DNA of 39,389 nucleotides from Alphaproteobacteria bacterium (GTDB lineage Bacteria; Pseudomonadota; Alphaproteobacteria; MPNO01; UBA2964): positions 1 to 39,389 of the forward strand of contig WHUE01000035.1 in NCBI GenBank assembly GCA_009377375.1, given 5' to 3'. Below are positions 1 to 8,288 of the stretch, one piece after another. The translations under genes and the position numbers were made by a program. Under the pieces are notes generated by a model that saw only the letters and a list, made by a program, of their open reading frames with translations, was not told the DNA's origin and made no database searches. Each line of letters begins with the position of its first letter. The first letter of the stretch is position 1.

Positions 1-56
1 GAAAGTCGCGGCCGGGATGACACTGGAAATATTCTAATTGAGTCCAGACCCTAGAC

Positions 57-1229
57 CTATTTCCTGAGCAGGAACTCGCGGCCGACCTTGACGCGCGGTA
101 CGCCGTCATACTCGACGACATCGGCGGTGGCGTAGGTTTCGTTCCAGACGCTGGGCAGGTAGCTGCCGGTGCCGATCACGTCGATCGGCGCGCGGGCCTC
201 GGCCATCAGCTTGCACTTGGCCGGGCCGAACCCGCTGGAGCAGACGATCTTCGCCTGGCCGAACCCTTCGCGGTCCAGCGTTTCGCGCATGTGCCAGGCG
301 GCGGCGGCCGAGACGCCGGAGCCGACCAGGTAGTTGAGCTCCGTCTCGCTGCGGTAGCCGCGCACGACATCGGGCACGTGGCGCTCGAGCACGGCGTAGG
401 AGGCAGTCGGGTCCAGCTCCTCGACATAGCGGCTGCCGGGCGTGTCCATCCGCACCGACAGCGTGCCGGCGGCCACGCGCTCGGGGAACCGCCGGCAGAC
501 CGCCAGCGCGTCCGAAATCTCGCGCCCGAAATAATCGACCAGCGCGGTGATCGGCTCGTCCGGGAACACCTCGTCGAACATCTCGGCGGCCTTCAGCGTG
601 GAGCCGGCATAGCCGATGAAGGCGTGCGGCATCGTGCCGGCGCCGGCCTTCTGGCCGAAATAATGCGCGGTGGCGTCGGTGGCGTTGGCGACGAAGCCTA
701 CCGCCGACGTCTCGCGCCGCGCCCGGGCGGAGCCGACGGCGGCCGCATAGGCCATCATCTCCGCCATCTCCGTGCCCGCGCAATGGCGCGCGTCCATCGC
801 CAGGAAGGCGACCTTCGGCAGGTCGGCGCACATCGAATAGGCGTTGTAGGCGGCGACGCAGCAGGGGCCGAGCTTCTGGAGCATCAGCGTCTCCAGGTCG
901 ACGAGCTGCGCGAACGGCCCGGTGACGTAGAAGATCGGCTCGCCCGCCCCGACCCACTTGCCCTCCGGATAGCGCAGGTCGATGTCGAACGTGCAGCCGC
1001 GCCGCGCCGCCATGGTCGCCAGCCAGTCCAGCACCAGCCGCGGCGCGGAGATTACCGGGCGGCGCATGAACACGGCGTAGGTCACCTGCGCCTCGCCGAA
1101 GCGCTGCACGGCGCGCTTGGTGCGCATGAAATACTTGTCCGTCCAGGCCGCGATATCCGCGTCCTCGACCGGCCATTCGACAGTCGACTCCTGACGCGGC
1201 GCCGACTCGATCACGGTTTTGGCCTTCAT
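57..1229 (-). CDS. pncB: Nicotinate phosphoribosyltransferase
   Basis: 390 aa cytosolic enzyme of NAD salvage. It joins nicotinate to PRPP with ATP use to give nicotinate mononucleotide. Family-like blocks are visible: the N-terminal YFMRTKRA segment, a central GTMPHAFIGYAG segment typical of this family around the PRPP/phosphate site, and the C-terminal SSGFGPAKCKLM segment that resembles the phosphate-binding loop of type II phosphoribosyltransferases. The length fits the shorter alphaproteobacterial version. The gene is divergent from the M32 peptidase gene, with about 125 bp between the starts. The start is ATG with only a weak upstream AGGGA. The family call is firm. Nicotinate rather than nicotinamide as substrate is inferred from overall similarity. 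Confidence 0.85.
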   Translation of the reverse strand: MKAKTVIESAPRQESTVEWPVEDADIAAWTDKYFMRTKRAVQRFGEAQVTYAVFMRRPVISAPRLVLDWLATMAARRGCTFDIDLRYPEGKWVGAGEPIFYVTGPFAQLVDLETLMLQKLGPCCVAAYNAYSMCADLPKVAFLAMDARHCAGTEMAEMMAYAAAVGSARARRETSAVGFVANATDATAHYFGQKAGAGTMPHAFIGYAGSTLKAAEMFDEVFPDEPITALVDYFGREISDALAVCRRFPERVAAGTLSVRMDTPGSRYVEELDPTASYAVLERHVPDVVRGYRSETELNYLVGSGVSAAAAWHMRETLDREGFGQAKIVCSSGFGPAKCKLMAEARAPIDVIGTGSYLPSVWNETYATADVVEYDGVPRVKVGREFLLRK

Positions 1230-1354
1230 TGCTGGCGTGTCCCTGGATGTCCGTCGCGGCGGCGGAAAGCGGTTGCGGTTGCCCGTGATTGTACTTGAAA
1301 GGCCGATCTGGAGTACACATTGGCTGCATCTTCTGAATTTTCTGCCTGCGGATC

Positions 1355-2842
1355 ATGAACAGCTACGAGAAACTGGAAAAGGCCTTCGGCCGCATCGCCG
1401 CGATCGAGGAAGCCGGCGCCATGCTGCACTGGGACATGTCGGTGATGATGCCCCACGGCGGCGCGGAGGCGCGCGGCGAGCAGATGGCGACGCTCAAGGT
1501 ACTGGCCCACGAACAGATGACGGCGCCGGAGACCGCCGCGCTGCTGGATGCGGCCGAGGCCGACCCGCCGGCCGACCCCTGGCAGGCCGCTAATCTGCGC
1601 GAGATGCGCCGCCGCTGGCGCCACGCCGCCGCGGTGCGGGGCGACCTGGTGGAGGCGCTGTCCCGCGCCGGCACGCGCTGCGAGATGGTCTGGCGCGAGG
1701 CCCGTCCCGCGGGCGACTTCGCGCAGGTGCGGGACGCGCTGGCGGCGCTGCTCGGGCTGGTGCGCGAGCTTGCCGCGGCCAAGGCGGAGGCGTTCGGCCT
1801 CAGCCCCTACGAGGCGCTGCTCGACCAGTACGAGCCGGACGGGCGGGTGGCGGAAATCGACCGCCTGTTCGACGACCTCGCCGCGTTCCTGCCCGGCTTT
1901 GTCGACGAGGCGCTGGCGGTGCAGCGCGCCCGGCCTGCGCCGCTGCCACCGCAGGGGCCGTTCCCGGTCGCCGCCCAGCGCACGCTCGGGGAAAAGCTGA
2001 TGGAGGCGGTGGGGTTCGACTTCAACCACGGCCGGCTCGATATCAGTCTGCACCCGTTCTGCAGCGGCGTGCCCGACGACGTGCGCATCACCACCCGCTA
2101 TGAGACCGACGATTTCGTCCAGTCGCTGATGGGGGTGCTGCACGAGACCGGTCACGCCATGTACGAGCGCGGCCTGCCCGCCGCCTGGCGCCGCCAGCCG
2201 GTGGGCACGGCGCGGGGCATGGCGATGCACGAGAGCCAGTCGCTGCTGGTCGAGATGCAGGTCTGTCGCGGGCCGCACTTCCTCGAATTCGCCGCGCCGC
2301 TGATGCGCGAGGCGTTCGGCGGCGACGGCGCGGCCTGGACGGTCGAGAATCTGTCGCGGCTCTACGCCCGCGTGGCGCCGGATTTCATCCGTGTCGACGC
2401 CGACGAGGCCACCTATCCGGCCCATGTCATCCTGCGCTACCGGCTGGAATCGGCGCTGATCGCCGGCGACATGACGGTGGACGATCTACCCGGCGCCTGG
2501 AACGAGGGGATGAAGGCGCTGCTCGGCCTGAACGTCCCCGACGACCGGGTCGGCTGTCTGCAGGACATTCACTGGTATGACGGCGCGTTCGGCTATTTCC
2601 CGACCTATACGATGGGTGCGCTGGCCGCTGCCCAGATTTACGCCGCGGCCCGGGACGCGGTGCCCGGGGTGCAGGACTCCATCGCCCGCGGGGAGTTCGC
2701 GCCGCTGATGGCATGGCTGCGACAAAATGTCCACGGGCGCGGTTCGCTGCTTTCCACCCGCAACCTTCTGGTCGAAGCGACCGGAAAACCGCTGGAAACA
2801 GAAGCCTTTAAGTCGCATCTGAAGGCGCGCTACCTGGTCTGA
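1355..2842 (+). CDS. Metallocarboxypeptidase, M32 (Taq) family
   Basis: 495 aa, the usual length for M32 carboxypeptidases, which remove C-terminal residues from peptides in the cytosol using a bound metal ion. The zinc site is clear: HETGH at residues 263-267, followed about 25 residues later by HESQS (292-296), whose Glu is the third metal ligand in this family. The N-terminal helical segment with LHWDMSVMMPHGG and the C-terminal region around DIHWYDGAFGYFPTYTMG are both hallmarks of M32. There is no signal peptide. It starts at ATG 1355, downstream of the divergent pncB gene. The physiological substrate cannot be told from sequence. Confidence 0.93.
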   Translation: MNSYEKLEKAFGRIAAIEEAGAMLHWDMSVMMPHGGAEARGEQMATLKVLAHEQMTAPETAALLDAAEADPPADPWQAANLREMRRRWRHAAAVRGDLVEALSRAGTRCEMVWREARPAGDFAQVRDALAALLGLVRELAAAKAEAFGLSPYEALLDQYEPDGRVAEIDRLFDDLAAFLPGFVDEALAVQRARPAPLPPQGPFPVAAQRTLGEKLMEAVGFDFNHGRLDISLHPFCSGVPDDVRITTRYETDDFVQSLMGVLHETGHAMYERGLPAAWRRQPVGTARGMAMHESQSLLVEMQVCRGPHFLEFAAPLMREAFGGDGAAWTVENLSRLYARVAPDFIRVDADEATYPAHVILRYRLESALIAGDMTVDDLPGAWNEGMKALLGLNVPDDRVGCLQDIHWYDGAFGYFPTYTMGALAAAQIYAAARDAVPGVQDSIARGEFAPLMAWLRQNVHGRGSLLSTRNLLVEATGKPLETEAFKSHLKARYLV

Positions 2843-2864
2843 CCGGGGGGTCGCATACGCCCGG

Positions 2865-2919
2865 GAGTCGGAAAGACGACCTGGACGACTAGAATCTTTT
2901 GCGCTGCAAAATATATACT
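2865..2919 (+). promoter_or_regulatory. Possible promoter of the first secreted paralogue, with two GANTC sites
   Basis: An AT-rich patch in the 168-bp gap before the gene at 3011 contains TATACT at 2914-2919, a 5/6 match to a sigma-70 -10 box. No good -35 box lies at the right distance. GANTC sites occur at 2865-2869 and 2892-2896. These would be CcrM methylation targets if the methylase encoded further on in this window is active. Confidence 0.3.
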
Positions 2920-3010
2920 CGGGCGTGAGCGGTTCGTCGCACCGGTGTCAGGCGACACGCGTTCCAGGGCGGGACGCGGCGGATCGGATTGTAGCCAAGG
3001 AGTACGTGTG

Positions 3011-3322
3011 ATGCGGAGCATCCCTGCGATGCTGGGTGTCGCCGTCCTGACCGCCCTGACGACTTTCCCAGCGGCGGCCGAGATGGCGTGCGGTGTGCGT
3101 GACGAGATCGTCTCCAAGCTGGGCGACGAATTCGACGAAAAGCGCGTGGGCATGGGGCTCGGCCATGACGGCCAGGTCGTGGAGGTCTTCGCCTCCCGCG
3201 ACAGCGGCACCTGGACCATGCTGGTGACCTATCCGACCGGGCAGACCTGCCTCTACGGCGCTGGCGAGGCGTGGCAGAATCCGGCCCAGTCCCCGGTGGC
3301 AAGCAGCAAGCCGACCGCCTGA
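3011..3322 (+). CDS. Small secreted protein, paralogue of 4494-4814, unknown function
   Basis: 103 aa. An N-terminal signal peptide (MRSIPAM then a hydrophobic run to about residue 20, ending in AAAE) predicts export. The mature part has two conserved cysteines, in ACG and TCLYGAG, that could form a disulfide. It shares blocks with the gene at 4494: EKRVGxGLGHDGQ, VEVFA, TWxMLVT and GAGEAWQ. I know this pattern from uncharacterised alphaproteobacterial envelope proteins but can assign no function. ATG 3011 was chosen over an in-frame upstream start at 2945 because AAGGAG lies at 2997-3002 with 8 nt spacing and the signal peptide begins there. The C-terminal tail beyond GEAWQ differs from that of the paralogue. 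Confidence 0.8.
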   Translation: MRSIPAMLGVAVLTALTTFPAAAEMACGVRDEIVSKLGDEFDEKRVGMGLGHDGQVVEVFASRDSGTWTMLVTYPTGQTCLYGAGEAWQNPAQSPVASSKPTA

Positions 3323-3383
3323 TCCGGCGCGTGCCGGCCGCGCCGGGGTTCGCATCGTTGCCGCCTGTGCCTCATACTGGGGG

Positions 3384-4316
3384 ATGGAAGCAGAGATGGA
3401 TGTCCCGGCCGCGCGCAGAGGCGCAGACGATATCGCGGTGGCGCTGATCGGCGTCGCCTGCGGCTTGGGCGCGCGCGATTCCGGTTGCGGCGACGGCCCA
3501 GCCGCGCTGCGCGCTTTCGGGCTGCACCGCCGTCTCGCCGATGCCGGGATCGGCCTCCTCAAGGACCGGACCCTCGCCGTCGCGGGGCTCGCCGGCGCCG
3601 ATGCCGTTGCCGATATCTGCCGCCTCGTCGCGCGGCTGACCGCCGACGCCGTGGCGGCGAACGCCCGGTTCGCGGTCGTCGGCGGCGATCATTCCTGCGC
3701 CGCCGGCAGCTGGGCCGGGGCGGCCGACGCGCTTGCCGCGCGCGGGCCGCTCGGGCTGATCTGGGTCGACGCCCATATGGACAGCCATACCCCCGAAACC
3801 ACGCCCTCGGGCACGCTTCACGGGATGCCGGTGGCGGCACTGCTCGGCTGCGGCGGGGCGGCGCTGACGGGCATCGCCCGGCGCGTCCCCGCGCTCGATC
3901 CCGCCCATCTCTGCCTGGTCGGGGTGCGCAGCTTCGAGCCGGAGGAACCGGCGCTGCTCGACTCGCTCGGCGTGCGCGTCTTTCGCATGGAGGATATCCG
4001 CCGCCTCGGGCTTGCCGCCGTCATACGGGAGGCATCGGCGATCGCGCTCGACGGCACGGCGGGGGCCGGCATTTCCATCGACCTGGACGCCATCGATCCC
4101 GGCGCGGCGCCGGGGGTGGGCTCGCCGGTGCCCGGCGGTCTGGATGCCGGGGAACTGGTCGACGCGATGGCCCGTATCGGTCGCGATCCCCGCTTTATCG
4201 GCTGCGAAATCGCCGAATACAACCCGGCCCTCGACGACGGTTGCCGCACGGCCGAGATCGCCGTGCGGCTGCTCGAGGCGTTTCTCGGCGGACCGCTATC
4301 CGCCGCCCGCCGATAA
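3384..4316 (+). CDS. rocF: Arginase (ureohydrolase family)
   Basis: 310 aa cytosolic ureohydrolase, expected to split L-arginine into ornithine and urea. All six dimanganese ligands are present: His103 in GGDHS, Asp129, His131 and Asp133 in DAHMD, and Asp233 and Asp235 in SIDLD. The block SHTPETTPSGTLHGMP follows the arginase pattern more than the agmatinase pattern. However, the Asn that usually contacts the substrate carboxylate (the N of INTP in classical arginases) is His135 here, and the usual SGN is SGT. Arginine as substrate is therefore likely but not certain. A second ATG lies four codons in, at 3396. The gene sits between two paralogous small secreted proteins, with no urease or ornithine genes in view. 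Confidence 0.85.
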   Translation: MEAEMDVPAARRGADDIAVALIGVACGLGARDSGCGDGPAALRAFGLHRRLADAGIGLLKDRTLAVAGLAGADAVADICRLVARLTADAVAANARFAVVGGDHSCAAGSWAGAADALAARGPLGLIWVDAHMDSHTPETTPSGTLHGMPVAALLGCGGAALTGIARRVPALDPAHLCLVGVRSFEPEEPALLDSLGVRVFRMEDIRRLGLAAVIREASAIALDGTAGAGISIDLDAIDPGAAPGVGSPVPGGLDAGELVDAMARIGRDPRFIGCEIAEYNPALDDGCRTAEIAVRLLEAFLGGPLSAARR

Positions 4317-4429
4317 CGCGGCCTGACACGGCATTGTCACACCGGTCACAGGATGGCAACGCGCAATGCATCCCGCCGCGCCCATATCAGACGGGAAGCG
4401 AGCGTCTCTGGATCATGCGCAAGGTTCGG

Positions 4430-4453
4430 TAACCATTTGCAATATTTTGGTTA
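4430..4453. repeat. Inverted repeat TAACCA-N12-TGGTTA
   Basis: A perfect 6-bp inverted repeat with an AT-rich 12-bp spacer lies about 40-60 bp upstream of the second secreted paralogue. It could be an operator or part of the promoter. No known regulator motif was recognised. Confidence 0.35.
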
Positions 4454-4493
4454 TTCGGCCCGCATGTCAGCGTAAACCAAAGGAGAATCACCC

Positions 4494-4814
4494 ATGCGGT
4501 GGAAGCTTACCGGGTTGATCGCCGCGATCGCAACGACACTGCCCGTCCTGTCCGCGGCTGCGCAGCAGCCGGTCTGCGGCGAGCACGAAACCATGGTCGA
4601 ACGGCTCAACGGCAAGTTCTCCGAAAAGCGTGTCGGCGCCGGGCTCGGCCATGACGGCCAGCTGGTGGAGGTGTTTGCCGCACCCGAAGGGACGACATGG
4701 TCGATGCTGGTGACCCTGCCGACGGGTAAGGCCTGTCTCGTGGGCGCCGGCGAGGCCTGGCAGATGCCGGATGGCGCCAACGGCAGCCACGCCTGGCTCA
4801 TGCCGCAGCGGTAG
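4494..4814 (+). CDS. Small secreted protein, paralogue of 3011-3322, unknown function
   Basis: 106 aa with a clear signal peptide (MRWK, hydrophobic core, LSAAAQQ cleavage region). The mature part has cysteines in VCGEHE and ACLVGAG and the same blocks as its paralogue: EKRVGAGLGHDGQ, VEVFA, TWSMLVT and GAGEAWQ. It ends with a distinct PDGANGSHAWLMPQR tail. The start is well supported by AAAGGAG at 4479-4485. A GANTC site (4485-4489) lies between this ribosome-binding site and the ATG. It is probably periplasmic with one disulfide. Function is unknown. The two copies flanking arginase look like a duplication split by, or arisen around, that gene. Confidence 0.82.
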   Translation: MRWKLTGLIAAIATTLPVLSAAAQQPVCGEHETMVERLNGKFSEKRVGAGLGHDGQLVEVFAAPEGTTWSMLVTLPTGKACLVGAGEAWQMPDGANGSHAWLMPQR

Positions 4815-4865
4815 CGGCTGCCTCGCTCCCCTTGTTCGACGCGCCCGCCCTCGATAGTGTGTGCC

Positions 4866-4884
4866 GCCCCGCCGCCGGCGGGGC
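4866..4884 (+). other. Stem-loop in the thrC leader
   Basis: GCCCCGCC (4866-4873), a 3-nt loop and GGCGGGGC (4877-4884) form a perfect 8-bp stem just before the thrC ribosome-binding site. There is no T tract, so it is not a standard intrinsic terminator. It may affect translation or may simply reflect high GC. Confidence 0.4.
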
Positions 4885-4901
4885 CGAGAGAGGACGGAAC
4901 C

Positions 4902-6308
4902 GTGCGTTATGTCAGCACAAGGGGCGGGGCCCCCGAGCTCGATTTCGAAGGCGTTCTGCTGGCGGGGCTCGCCCGCGACGGCGGGCTCTATGTGCCCGAA
5001 TCCTGGCCCCGGCTGACGGCTGACGACCTGCGCGGTTTTGGCGGGCTCCCCTACGCGGACGTCGCCGCGCGCGTGATGCGGCCCTTCGTCGGAGACTGCC
5101 TTCCCCCGGCAGAGTTCGAGGCGCTGGTGGCGGAATCCTATGCCGGGTTCGATCATGCGGCGGTCGCGCCGATGGCGCAGCTCGGCTCCAACGAATGGCT
5201 GCTGGAGCTGTTCCACGGTCCGACGCTGGCGTTCAAGGATTTCGCGCTCCAGCTTCTCGGCCGGCTGTTCGACCGCGTTCTGGCGAGGCGGGGCGAACGG
5301 GTGACGGTGGTCGGCGCGACGTCGGGCGATACCGGCTCCGCCGCGATCGAGGCCTGCCGCGGCCGCGAGGCGGTCGACATCTTCATCCTGCACCCGAAGG
5401 GCCGCGTGTCGGAGGTGCAGCGTCGCCAGATGACCACGGTGGACGCCGCCAACGTCCACAACATCGCCATAGACGGCACGTTCGACGACTGTCAGGACCT
5501 GGTGAAGGCGATGTTCAACGACGGGGCCTTCCGGGATTCCATGCGTCTGTCGGCGGTCAACTCGATCAACTGGGCGCGCATCATGGCGCAGACGGTCTAC
5601 TACGTGACCGCCGCCGTGGCCCTCGGCGCGCCGGATCGCAGGATCGCCTTCTCGGTTCCCACCGGCAATTTCGGCGATGTCTTCGCCGGCTACGCGGCGG
5701 CGCGGATGGGGCTGCCGGTGGCGAAGCTGATCGTCGCCACCAACGCCAACGACATCCTCGATCGCTTCTTCGAGACCGGCGAGATGACGGCGCGTCCTGT
5801 GGTGCCGACCCTGAGCCCGGCGATGGATATCCAGGTTTCCAGCAATTTCGAGCGGCTGCTGTTCGACATGCACGGGCGCGACGGGCGCAAGGTGTCTCAG
5901 GCGATGACCGCGTTCCGCGAAAGCGGCGCGATGACCGCGCCGGCCGAGGCGATGGAGGACGCGCGCGCCCTGTTCGCCTCCGCCCGGCTCGACGACGACG
6001 GAATCAGGGCGGAGATAGCGGACACGCTGTCCGCCACCGGGCACGTGGTCGATCCCCATACCGCCACCGCGCTGCATGCCGGGCGCGTCCGCCGGGGCGA
6101 TCCGGCGACGCCGCTGGTATGCCTCGCGACAGCGCATCCGGCGAAGTTCCCCGATGCGGTGGAGCAGGCGACGGGGCGCCGCCCGGCGCTGCCGGAGCGG
6201 CTCGCCACGCTGATGGAGCTGCCGGAGCGCATGACCGGCCTGCCCAACGACCTCGCCGCGGTCCAGGATCATCTGCGCGCCCGCAGCCGGGTGGGGGTGG
6301 GAGCATGA
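4902..6308 (+). CDS. thrC: Threonine synthase
   Basis: 468 aa pyridoxal-phosphate enzyme that converts O-phosphohomoserine to L-threonine, the last step of the pathway. The PLP lysine is Lys112 in LAFKDFALQLLG. The phosphate-binding GATSGDTGSAAIEA follows, and SVNSINWARIMAQ is a conserved threonine synthase block. I chose GTG 4902 (reading VRYVSTRG, the normal family N-terminus) with GAGAGGA about 10 nt upstream. An in-frame GTG at 4857 would add 15 residues not typical of the family. It overlaps the next gene by 4 nt (ATGA), so the two are translationally coupled. thrB is about 7 kb away on the other strand. Confidence 0.95.
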   Translation: MRYVSTRGGAPELDFEGVLLAGLARDGGLYVPESWPRLTADDLRGFGGLPYADVAARVMRPFVGDCLPPAEFEALVAESYAGFDHAAVAPMAQLGSNEWLLELFHGPTLAFKDFALQLLGRLFDRVLARRGERVTVVGATSGDTGSAAIEACRGREAVDIFILHPKGRVSEVQRRQMTTVDAANVHNIAIDGTFDDCQDLVKAMFNDGAFRDSMRLSAVNSINWARIMAQTVYYVTAAVALGAPDRRIAFSVPTGNFGDVFAGYAAARMGLPVAKLIVATNANDILDRFFETGEMTARPVVPTLSPAMDIQVSSNFERLLFDMHGRDGRKVSQAMTAFRESGAMTAPAEAMEDARALFASARLDDDGIRAEIADTLSATGHVVDPHTATALHAGRVRRGDPATPLVCLATAHPAKFPDAVEQATGRRPALPERLATLMELPERMTGLPNDLAAVQDHLRARSRVGVGA

Positions 6309-7567
6309 CGGTGGAACTCACCACCCTGCCCAGCGGGCTGCGCGTCGTCACCCACCGGATGGAGGCCGTCGAGACCGTCTCGCTCGGCGCCTGGGTGGAG
6401 GCGGGAACGCGGTACGAGGCGGCATCGGTCAACGGCGTCTCGCATTTGCTGGAGCACATGGCGTTCAAGGGCACCGGGCGGCGCAGCGCGCAGGCCATCG
6501 CCGAGGAGATCGAGGCGGTCGGCGGCTCGCTCAACGCCTACACCTCGCGCGAATCGACCGCCTATCACGCCACCGTGCTGAAGGAGGACGTGGCGCTGGC
6601 CGTCGACATCATCGCCGACATCCTCCAGCACCCGGCCTTCGACGAGGCGGAGCTCGCCCGCGAGCGCCACGTGGTGCTGCAGGAGATCGGCGAGACCAAC
6701 GACATGCCCGAGGAGCTGGTGTTCGACCGGTTCCAGGAAGTCGCCTATCCCGACCAGCCGATGGGCCGCACCGTGCTCGGCCCGCCCCAGATCGTGGCCG
6801 TGATGCCGCGCGAGACGCTGATGGATTACATGGCGCGGCACTATTCGGCCCCGCGCATGGTGATCGGCGCGGCCGGCCGGCTCGACCACGACGCGGTGGT
6901 GAAGATGGTGGAGCGCGAGTTCGACGCGCTGGCCGCGGGCGGCGCGCCGGCGCCGGAGCCCGCGCGCTACGCCGGCGGCGACACGCGCGAGGCGCGCGCG
7001 CTGGAACAGATGCATTTCGTGCTCGGGCTGGACGGGATGGGCTATCACGACCCCGACTACTACGCCGCCTCGGTCGCCTCGATGGCGCTCGGCGGTGGCA
7101 TGTCGTCGCGGCTGTTCCAGGAGATCCGCGAACGGCGCGGCCTCGCCTATTCGATCTACAGCTTTCTTTCGCCCCATGCCGACAGCGGAATGTTCGCGGT
7201 CGCCGCCGGCACCGGGGCGGAAGACGCCGCCGAGCTGGCCGAGGTGCTGTGCGACGAGCTCAGCCGCGCCGCGGACGGGATGGAGGAGGCGGAGCTGAGC
7301 CGCGCCCGCGCGCAGCTTCGCGCCGGAATCGTGATGTCGCTCGAAAGCAGCGCGTCGCGCGCGGAGCAGCTCGCCCGTCAGGTGATGGTCTACGGCCGGC
7401 CAATGGAGATCGCGGAGATCACGGCGAGGATCGACGCGGTGACTGCGGACGACGTCTCGCGCGCCATCCGCCGCTGGCTCGCGTCAACGCCGACGGTCGC
7501 GGCCATCGGCCCGCTCGGCGGGCTGCCGGGCTACGACGATATCGCCGCCGCGCTACGCGCTGCCTGA
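6305..7567 (+). CDS. M16 zinc peptidase (processing-peptidase-like)
   Basis: 420 aa member of the pitrilysin/insulinase family. The inverted zinc motif HLLEH is at residues 47-51 (HxxEH), and the distal Glu is in the RHVVLQEI segment. The C-terminal half carries the SSRLFQEIRERRGLAYSIYSF block that M16B and mitochondrial processing peptidase beta subunits share. It has no signal peptide, so it is probably cytosolic. It starts in the ATGA overlap with thrC, a pairing I know to be common in alphaproteobacteria. The long open frame extending upstream through thrC is a shadow. The substrate is unknown; degradation of cleaved signal or transit-like peptides is a guess from family behaviour. Confidence 0.9.
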   Translation: MTVELTTLPSGLRVVTHRMEAVETVSLGAWVEAGTRYEAASVNGVSHLLEHMAFKGTGRRSAQAIAEEIEAVGGSLNAYTSRESTAYHATVLKEDVALAVDIIADILQHPAFDEAELARERHVVLQEIGETNDMPEELVFDRFQEVAYPDQPMGRTVLGPPQIVAVMPRETLMDYMARHYSAPRMVIGAAGRLDHDAVVKMVEREFDALAAGGAPAPEPARYAGGDTREARALEQMHFVLGLDGMGYHDPDYYAASVASMALGGGMSSRLFQEIRERRGLAYSIYSFLSPHADSGMFAVAAGTGAEDAAELAEVLCDELSRAADGMEEAELSRARAQLRAGIVMSLESSASRAEQLARQVMVYGRPMEIAEITARIDAVTADDVSRAIRRWLASTPTVAAIGPLGGLPGYDDIAAALRAA

Positions 7568-7578
7568 GCGGCTCAGGC
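7562..7578. repeat. 17-bp inverted repeat spanning two convergent stop codons
   Basis: GCCTGAG-CGG-CTCAGGC is perfectly symmetric and contains the TGA of the M16 gene (7565-7567) and the TGA of the convergent yqgE-type gene (7573-7575). It could form a 7-bp hairpin on either transcript. There is no T tract. Confidence 0.5.
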
Positions 7579-8151
7579 GTGGCCGGCGTCGCCGGAGAGC
7601 TGGCTGAAATCGATGCCGATCTTGGCCATCGCCTGCTCCCACTTGCTGTCCAGGTTGTCGCCGAACAGCAGGCCGGGATCGGCGGGCACGGAAAGCCAGC
7701 CATTGGCCTGGATCTCGCCGTCGAGCTGGCCCGGCCCCCAGCCGGCATAGCCGAGCGCCAGCAGCGAGTTCTCGGGCCCCTCGCCCTGGGCGATGGCCTT
7801 CAGGATGTCGACGGTGGCGGTGAGCGCGAATTGCTGATCGATCACCATGGTCGCGTCCTGGACGTAATCGGCACTGTGCAGCACGAAGCCGCGCCCGGTT
7901 TCCACCGGCCCGCCGAAATGGACATGAATATCCCGCTCGACATCGCCGCTGCCGATGTTGAGCTGCTCCAGCAGGTCCGGGAAGGTGACGTTGTCCACCA
8001 GCTTGTTGAGGACAAGTCCCATCGCCCCGTTCGCGGTATGGGCGCACATGTAGACGACGCTGCGCGCGAAGCGGGGGTCCTGCATCTGCGGCATCGCCAC
8101 GAGGAGCTGCCCCGTGAGATAGCCGGCTTCACCGCTCTGTTCGGTCATCAC
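7573..8151 (-). CDS. YqgE/AlgH family protein (UPF0301)
   Basis: 192 aa. The N-terminal GYLTGQLLVAMPQMQDPRFARSVVYMCAHTANGAMGLVLNK region matches the YqgE/AlgH family throughout, and GGPV and LALGYAGWGPGQLDGE are further family blocks. The family is widespread, about 185-200 aa and cytosolic, and its biochemical role is unresolved despite the historical AlgH link to alginate regulation. Two adjacent ATGs (8151 and 8148) are both possible starts. It is divergent from the DsbD-type gene and convergent with the M16 peptidase, whose stop lies 5 nt away. Confidence 0.92.
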   Translation of the reverse strand: MMTEQSGEAGYLTGQLLVAMPQMQDPRFARSVVYMCAHTANGAMGLVLNKLVDNVTFPDLLEQLNIGSGDVERDIHVHFGGPVETGRGFVLHSADYVQDATMVIDQQFALTATVDILKAIAQGEGPENSLLALGYAGWGPGQLDGEIQANGWLSVPADPGLLFGDNLDSKWEQAMAKIGIDFSQLSGDAGHA

Positions 8152-8173
8152 GGCCTCGCTTGCGGTTGACGCT

Positions 8174-8189
8174 TCGGTTCATGAACCGA
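8174..8189. promoter_or_regulatory. 16-bp perfect palindrome, candidate operator
   Basis: TCGGTTCATGAACCGA lies in the 137-bp divergent region, about 23 bp from the yqgE-type start and about 100 bp from the DsbD start. TTGACG (8166-8171) sits just to its left on the plus strand and overlaps a possible -35. A dimeric repressor could bind here. No specific regulator is assigned. Confidence 0.4.
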
Positions 8190-8288
8190 TATCCGTGTAG
8201 CGGACGGGCAGGACACGCAGTGTTTACCGGCTCGTGACGCTACAACCTTCTATATATTACACGATTTGCCGAGCGGAAGGGTTAAAGG

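Noticed and set aside
5195-6304. N-terminal extension of the M16 peptidase frame through thrC
   Set aside because: It is Arg/Gly-rich shadow of threonine synthase. The real start is the ATGA overlap at 6305.
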